Part shown: in pieces, positions 58,113 to 64,000 of the stretch
Layout: the number at the start of each line of letters is the position of its first letter
Position numbering within the stretch: position 1 is the first letter of the stretch
Origin: Burkholderiales bacterium 70-64
Lineage (GTDB): Bacteria > Pseudomonadota > Gammaproteobacteria > Burkholderiales > Burkholderiaceae_E
Direction of reading: 5' to 3'
DNA: 64,000 bases
Assembly (NCBI GenBank): GCA_001898645.1
Contig: MKUQ01000028.1
Coordinates: forward strand, 120,332 to 184,331
The notes under the pieces: model-generated
Databases searched by the model: none
The model's input: the letters and a program-made list of their open reading frames with translations, nothing else
What the model was told of the DNA's origin: nothing
Translations under genes and position numbers: made by a program

Positions 58113-58664
58113 TCAGCCGGCGCGGCAGGAGCGCTCGATGTCCTTGCGCGTGGCTTCGGTGCGGCGTGCCCGCTCGGCGTCGTCCACCGCCTCGCGTTCG
58201 CCTGCGGCATTCATCGTCATCATGCGCATGCCGCTTTCCAGGGCCCGCAGGCTGGCGCGCGCTTCCTGGCAGGCGCGCGTGAGATCGGCCGCCTGCTGCT
58301 CTTCCTCGCGCTGCTTCTTCTGCGCCTCTTCGCGCTCGATGATGCGCTTGCGGAAGGCCATGTCCTTCTCGGCCCAGGTCTGGGGCGGCTTCGGGGCCGC
58401 CGTCGCGTTGGCGGAGGCCGTGGCGGCTGCGGCAGCCTGCGGCGCGGCCGGCTCGCCCTGGGCAGGCGTCTCGGCCGGGGGGGCACGGTTGGGCGTCGCC
58501 GCGCGCACGATCTGCGAGGCGCGTATCTCGGGCGGCGGCGGCAGGTCCGAATAGACCATGCGTCCATCGGCGTCACGCCACTGCCAGGGAGCGGCGAGCG
58601 CCGCGGCGGCGAACGACAGGCCGGCCAACAGGACCAGGCGGGCAGGCAGGCGCAGCATCGGCAT
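58113..58664 (-). CDS. DUF4124 domain-containing secreted protein
   Basis: This 183-residue exported protein has a signal peptide ([22 protein letters not shown]). A DUF4124 segment [21 protein letters not shown] follows, then an Ala/Pro-rich linker and a charged helix ([20 protein letters not shown]). It ends with cysteines at ACQEARAS and SCRAG that may form a disulfide. The function is unknown. It converges on rnfH with the palindromic repeat between them. Confidence 0.85.
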   Translation of the reverse strand: MPMLRLPARLVLLAGLSFAAAALAAPWQWRDADGRMVYSDLPPPPEIRASQIVRAATPNRAPPAETPAQGEPAAPQAAAAATASANATAAPKPPQTWAEKDMAFRKRIIEREEAQKKQREEEQQAADLTRACQEARASLRALESGMRMMTMNAAGEREAVDDAERARRTEATRKDIERSCRAG

Positions 58665-58788
58665 GAGGATCCACGTGAGCGGGATGGGCCGATTGTGGAC
58701 GCGCTCGCACGCCGTCCGCGCCGGACGCCGACGAACGGTGCGGCGCCGCGGCCCGGCGGATCGAGGAATGAGGCGGAGATCGAGCCTG

Positions 58789-60286
<1,498 letters not shown>

Positions 60287-60291
<5 letters not shown>

Positions 60292-61915
60292 CGGCCCCAC
60301 CACCGCACAGGCCGGCGAAGGCGCGGCCGGGCGCCGGCACGACCGGATCCTGATCCTCGACTTCGGCTCGCAGGTCACGCAGCTCATCGCGCGGCGCGTG
60401 CGCGAGGCGCACGTCTACTGCGAGATCCACCCCTGCGACGTCGGCGACGCCTTCGTGCGCGATTTCGGCGCGCGCGGCGTCATCCTCTCGGGCAGCCACA
60501 TGTCGGCCTGGGAGGAATCGACCGACCGCGCGCCCGGCGCCGTGTTCGATCTCGGCGTGCCGGTGCTGGGCATCTGCTACGGCATGCAGACCATGGCCCA
60601 GCAGCTCGGCGGGCGCGTCGAGAGCGGCGTCCAGCGCGAGTTCGGCTACGCAGAGGTGCGCGCACGCGGCCATACGCGGCTGCTCGAGGGCATCGAGGAC
60701 ACGCGCAACGCCGAAGGCCACGGCCTGCTGAAGGTCTGGATGAGCCACGGCGACAAGGTGGTCGAGATGCCGGCCGGGTTCCGGCTGATGGCCTCCACCG
60801 ACTCGTGCCCGATCGCCGGCATGGCCGACGAGGCACGCGGCTTCTACGCGCTGCAGTTCCACCCGGAAGTCACCCACACCCTGCAGGGCGCGAAGATCCT
60901 CCAGCGCTTCGTCGCCGACATCTGCGGCTGCCGGCCCGACTGGGTGATGCGCGACCACATCGGCGAAGCGGTCGAGCAGATCCGCGCGCAGGTCGGCCGC
61001 GAGGAAGTCATCCTCGGGCTCTCGGGCGGCGTCGACTCCAGCGTCGCCGCCGCGCTCATCCATCGCGCGATCGGCGAGCAGCTCACCTGCGTGTTCGTCG
61101 ACACCGGCCTGCTGCGCCTCGACGAAGGCGCGCAGGTCGTCGACACCTTCCAGCGCCACATGGGCATGAAGCTCGTGCACGTCGACGCCGGCGAGCGCTT
61201 CATGGCCGAGCTGGCCGGCGTGTCCGACCCCGAGGCCAAGCGCAAGATCATCGGGCGCGAGTTCGTCCACGTCTTCCAGGAACAGGCCGCGCGGCTGCCC
61301 AACGCCCGCTGGCTGGCCCAGGGCACCATCTACCCCGACGTCATCGAATCGGCCGGCGCGCAATCGGGCAAGGCCAAGACCATCAAGTCGCACCACAACG
61401 TCGGCGGCCTGCCCGAAACCCTGCACCTGAAGCTGCTCGAGCCCCTGCGCGACCTCTTCAAGGACGAAGTGCGCGAGCTCGGCGTCGCCCTCGGCCTGCC
61501 GCGCGAGATGGTCTACCGCCACCCGTTCCCCGGCCCCGGCCTGGGCGTGCGCATCCTCGGCGAGGTCCGGCGCGAATACGCCGACCTGCTGCGCAGGGCC
61601 GATGCCATCTTCATCGAAGAGCTGCGCCACACCAAAGACGCCGAGGGCCGCAACTGGTACGACCTCACCTCCCAGGCCTTCGCGGTCTTCCTGCCGGTGC
61701 GCTCGGTCGGCGTGATGGGCGACGGCCGCACCTACGAATACGTCGTGGCGCTGCGCGCAGTACAGACGCAGGACTTCATGACCGCGCACTGGGCGCACCT
61801 GCCCCACGAGCTGCTCGGCCGAGTGTCGAACCGCATCATCAACGAGGTGCGGGGGATCAATCGGGTGGTCTACGACATCTCGGGGAAGCCGCCGGCGACG
61901 ATTGAGTGGGAATGA
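60287..61915 (+). CDS. guaA: GMP synthase (glutamine-hydrolysing)
   Basis: GuaA aminates XMP to GMP. The 542-residue enzyme has the class I glutamine amidotransferase domain (nucleophile C97 in [13 protein letters not shown] in FHPEVTHT). The ATP-pyrophosphatase P-loop SGGVDSS near residue 248 and the dimerisation domain ending KPPATIEWE follow. The N-terminal 18 residues are extra. ATG 60275, overlapping the guaB stop, is an alternative start. The 3' end abuts an integrase gene region and its last codons differ in usage from the rest. Confidence 0.96.
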
Positions 61916-61960
61916 TTCGGCGTCTTTCAGGGTCTATCGCGGCCCGTCGGAAAGTTCATC
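61850..61960 (+). other. Candidate island attachment site (attL) at the guaA 3' end
   Basis: The guaA 3' end is a known target of tyrosine-integrase islands. The reading frame is kept, but from about 61853 codons change to GGG, CGG, AAT and ATT, which are rare in the rest of the gene. The exact core cannot be defined without the other end of the island. Confidence 0.4.
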
Positions 61961-62014
61961 TAAGTAGTTGTCATACATAGGAAATATCTGTCGAGATCTA
62001 TCGGCATCTATCGG
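61933..62014 (+). repeat. TCTATCG direct repeats upstream of the integrase
   Basis: TCTATCGC at 61933-61940 and TCTATCGG at 61997-62004 and 62007-62014, the last two as a 10-bp tandem (ATCTATCGG). They lie in the AT-richer 297-bp gap (61916-62212) between guaA and the integrase gene, which holds no coding sequence I can support. Confidence 0.5.
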
Positions 62015-62028
62015 TGGGATGCCTTTCG

Positions 62029-62187
62029 ATCTGACGGTAAATCTGACGGTAGAAATCTCCGACCGGATGTCTCCAAAGTTTTTACCGTCAGGCCAAAGCG
62101 AAGCTTGACGGTAAAAAGTGTGGAAAGAACACTAGATATATCAAGAACTTAGTGAAATTGTAGCCACAGTTTTGGCGTGACGGTAAA
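62029..62187. repeat. Five TGACGGTAAA sites, likely integrase arm-type sites
   Basis: TGACGGTA[A/G]A occurs at 62032, 62044, 62106 and 62178 on the plus strand and inverted (TTTACCGTCA) at 62081-62090. The first two are a 12-bp tandem. Repeated sites of this size beside an integrase gene with an arm-binding domain fit arm-type binding sites. The last one overlaps the region just before the integrase start, so autoregulation is possible. Confidence 0.6.
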
Positions 62188-62212
62188 ATTCCTCCGAGAG
62201 GAGGGACCGCCG

Positions 62213-63472
62213 ATGCTGTCCGATGGCACGCTCCGGGGCATCAAGCCCCAGGCCACCACCTACAAGATCGCCGACCGGGACGGGATGTACGTGACCGTCT
62301 CTCCCAGGGGCACGATCACTTTTCGTCTCGACTACCGGCTCAACGGCCGGCGGGAGACGCTCACGATCGGCCGCTACGGGTCCAAGGACGGGATCTCGCT
62401 GCTGATGGCGCGCGAGCGCTGCGTGGAAGCGCGCAAGGCGATCGCCGAAGGCCGGTCTCCCTCCCAGGAGAAGCAGCGCGAAAAGCGCAGGGCGGCCGAG
62501 GCCAAGACCTTCGAGGAGTTCACGAAGCGCTGGCTGGAAGAAGCCAGGATGGCCGAGAGCACGAAGTCGATGCGCAAGAGCATCATCGACCGGGACATCC
62601 TGCCGGTGTTCCGCAATCGGCTGATGGCCGAGATCGGGCCGGAAGACCTGCGCAACCTGTGCGCCAAGGTCAAGGCGCGCGGCGCGCCGGCCACCGCCGT
62701 GCACGTGCGCGACATCGTCAAGCAGGTCTTCGGTTTCGCAGCCTTGCACGGCGAGAAGGCGCCGAATCCTGCGGACGAAGTCGGCCCCTCGTCGATCGCC
62801 ACATTCGTGGCCAAGGACCGCGCGCTGTCGCCGTCCGAGATCCGAGTCATGCACCGGGTGCTGGACGCCACGGCGACCCTGCCGACGATTCGCCTGGCGC
62901 TGCGCCTGATCCTGCTGACGCTCGTGCGCAAGAGCGAGCTGATCGAGGCCACCTGGGACGAGGTCGACTTCGAGAACGCCGTCTGGACGATCCCGAAGAG
63001 CCGCATGAAGGCCGGCAAGCCCCACAACGTCTATCTGTCGCAGCAGGCACTCGACATCATGGTGGCGCTGCGCACCTGCGCGAGCGGCTCCAAGTTCCTG
63101 CTGCCTTCGCGCTACGACGCCGATCGCTGCATGTCGAAGGCGACCCTGAACCGGGTCACCCAGATCGTCGTAGAGCGAGCCAAGGAAGCGAAGCTGCCGC
63201 TCGAACCGTTCACGGTGCACGACCTGCGCCGCACCGGCTCGACGATCCTCAACGAGCTGGGCTTCAACAGCGACTGGATCGAGAAGTGCCTGGCCCACGA
63301 AGACGGGCGCTCATCGCGCGGCGTCTACAACAAGGCCGAGTACGCAGAGCAGCGACGCCACATGCTGCAGGAGTGGGCCGACATGATCGATGCCTGGGTG
63401 GCGGGGAAGACGCACACGCCGACGCTGCTGCCGCCGAGCATGAGGGTCGCGACGACGGCGGCGCCGATATGA
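62213..63472 (+). CDS. Tyrosine-type site-specific integrase (P4 family, island integrase)
   Basis: This 419-residue recombinase has an N-terminal DUF4102-like arm-binding domain (YKIADRDGMYVTVSPRG, LTIGRYG, LLMARERCVEARK), a SAM-like core-binding domain, and a catalytic domain. The catalytic residues are R239 (LVRKSEL), H336 and R339 (HDLRR), H362 and nucleophile Y372. All are present, so it is probably active. I chose ATG 62213, preceded by GAGGAGGG at seven bases, over GTG 62177, which lies in the repeats. Its position and direction after guaA mark it as the integrase of a guaA-inserted island. Confidence 0.93.
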   Translation: MLSDGTLRGIKPQATTYKIADRDGMYVTVSPRGTITFRLDYRLNGRRETLTIGRYGSKDGISLLMARERCVEARKAIAEGRSPSQEKQREKRRAAEAKTFEEFTKRWLEEARMAESTKSMRKSIIDRDILPVFRNRLMAEIGPEDLRNLCAKVKARGAPATAVHVRDIVKQVFGFAALHGEKAPNPADEVGPSSIATFVAKDRALSPSEIRVMHRVLDATATLPTIRLALRLILLTLVRKSELIEATWDEVDFENAVWTIPKSRMKAGKPHNVYLSQQALDIMVALRTCASGSKFLLPSRYDADRCMSKATLNRVTQIVVERAKEAKLPLEPFTVHDLRRTGSTILNELGFNSDWIEKCLAHEDGRSSRGVYNKAEYAEQRRHMLQEWADMIDAWVAGKTHTPTLLPPSMRVATTAAPI

Positions 63473-63498
63473 GTGGGTGCAACGACGCTATTGAGGAG

Positions 63499-63525
63499 AG
63501 CGGGCACCCTTGACTGCCCGCTTAT
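63499..63525 (+). terminator. Terminator-like hairpin after the integrase gene
   Basis: AGCGGGCA (63499-63506) pairs with TGCCCGCT (63515-63522) around an 8-base loop, followed by TTAT. It lies 26 bp past the integrase stop. Nothing else is recognisable between 63473 and 63598. Confidence 0.5.
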
Positions 63526-63598
63526 CTCCAGTTGCGAGAGCGTCTTATCGCGGTACTTTGCCCGCGTACGAAGTTGCCGAGCGTCGTGACGGCCAAGC

Positions 63599-63928
63599 CT
63601 ATCTGAGCACGGATAGCATGGATAGCACGGAGCCATCAGGTAGCTTGATCGACTGCGACTCGACCGTCAGCCGATAGGCGCCACTGCCGGACAGCCATCG
63701 ATCCGCGGGCTCCTTGCGAGGTCGCGACATGCCGTTGGCGGCGCCGAATGCGATCTGGAACGCGTCGGTGTCATGATGTAGTTCGCCCAACACGTAGAAG
63801 TCGCCTGCGAGCGCTGTATTGCGCTGGAACCACAGCAGTTTTGTCTGACTGTGGCACACAATGCACGCAGGTGAGGTCGCCCTCTTGGCCAATTTGATGG
63901 CAGCCGCCGTGAGGCTAGCGTCGAAGTC
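63599..63928 (-). pseudogene. Hypothetical protein, apparently 5'-truncated by an IS3-family element
   Basis: A frame of about 110 codons ends at 63599 and stays open up to the inferred end of the IS at 63929. No ATG or GTG opens it in a sensible place; only a TTG at 63892 would give a 97-residue product. The sequence includes ACIVCHS, which fits a CxxCH pattern, and FYVLGELHHDTDAFQIAFGAANG. I do not recognise the family. Composition is lower in G+C than the core genes. The likeliest reading is a gene whose 5' part was removed or separated by the insertion. Confidence 0.4.
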
Positions 63929-64000
63929 TGAATCGCCCCGGCTTCTCTAGACACATTCGAGCCGGTTAGTGTGGCGCCGTTCGAACTCGACCGGCGAGAG
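63929..64000 (-). mobile_element. IS3-family insertion sequence, one end (continues past the window)
   Basis: From 63929 the plus strand reads TGAATCGCCCCGGCTT, which resembles the terminal inverted repeats of IS3-family elements (TGAACCGCCCCGG-type). It is followed by the C terminus of an OrfB-like transposase on the minus strand. The rest of the element, including its other end and target duplication, lies beyond the window. Confidence 0.6.
63947..64000 (-). CDS. IS3-family transposase OrfB, C-terminal end only
   Basis: Reading in from the window edge, the minus strand encodes LSPVEFERRHTNRLECV and a TAG stop. The LSPxEFERR motif is the usual C terminus of the IS3 OrfB integrase-core transposase. 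Only 17 codons are visible, so intactness cannot be judged. Confidence 0.6.
   Translation of the reverse strand, partial: LSPVEFERRHTNRLECV

Noticed and set aside
61880..61960. A tRNA gene as the integrase target
   Set aside because: No tRNA sequence is present. The target is evidently the guaA 3' end.
63667..63954. 95-codon minus-strand frame over the hypothetical gene and IS end
   Set aside because: It crosses the inferred IS boundary in a different frame from the transposase, and its Ser/Arg/Thr-rich product has no motif.

Overview
The window is about 70% G+C, tightly packed and almost entirely chromosomal core. Gene content and order point to a betaproteobacterium of the Burkholderiales, most likely near the Alcaligenaceae. 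The pointers are the smc-zipA-ligA-galU run, the rpsB-to-lpxB block, the dapC-dapD-pilU-dapE-prmB run, the ratA/rnfH/smpB group and guaB-guaA beside an integrase. The taxonomic placement is inference; the gene calls rest on motifs visible in the translations. I saw no rRNA, tRNA, tmRNA or CRISPR array.

Layout. 1-2.8 kb: the 3' end of a TRAP transporter operon (dctM, dctP) with an SDR dehydrogenase. 2.8-7.7 kb: a MarR regulator, 3-methyladenine glycosylase (tag), the periplasmic folding factor ppiD, tRNA 2-selenouridine synthase and a DUF1178 protein. 7.7-12 kb (minus): an acyl-CoA degradation operon read as 3-hydroxyacyl-CoA dehydrogenase, then a single-ORF fusion of an enoyl-CoA hydratase with an aminoglycoside-phosphotransferase-like kinase, then a glutathione S-transferase. 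12-20 kb (minus): dapC, dapD, pilU, an ArsC/YffB-like protein, dapE, prmB and an ABC-F ATPase, several joined by ATGA overlaps; queF lies just upstream on the same strand. 20.7-29.4 kb (plus): smc, zipA, ligA, galU, mtnP. 29.4-32.8 kb (minus): map and glnD. 33-48.3 kb (plus): a 16-gene run linking translation (rpsB, tsf, frr), nucleotide supply (pyrH), lipid carrier and phospholipid synthesis (uppS, cdsA, dxr), envelope proteolysis and outer-membrane assembly (rseP, bamA, skp), lipid A (lpxD, fabZ, lpxA, lpxB), and rnhB plus a SpoU methyltransferase. 48.4-51.8 kb: ppsR and ppsA, divergent. 51.9-56.7 kb: NfeD, stomatin-like protein, a DUF294-type CBS/nucleotidyltransferase protein, a DnaQ-like exonuclease and a macrodomain protein. 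56.7-58.7 kb: smpB, ratA, rnfH and a DUF4124 protein. 58.8-61.9 kb: guaB-guaA.

The last 2 kb differ. Just past guaA, a known integration hotspot, there is an AT-richer stretch with five copies of a 10-bp motif, a P4-type tyrosine integrase, then a hypothetical gene that appears cut at its 5' end by an IS3-family element running off the window. This looks like the left edge of a genomic island.

The best leads for something undescribed are: (1) the hydratase-kinase fusion with its low-complexity linker; (2) two copies of a long palindromic intergenic repeat (48.35 and 58.0 kb), one of which supplies the last codons of rnfH; (3) the island junction, where codon choice changes in the last 60 bp of guaA; (4) a macrodomain and a DUF294 nucleotidyltransferase that each seem to lack expected catalytic residues. 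I did not find a convincing new multi-gene defence or biosynthetic system.
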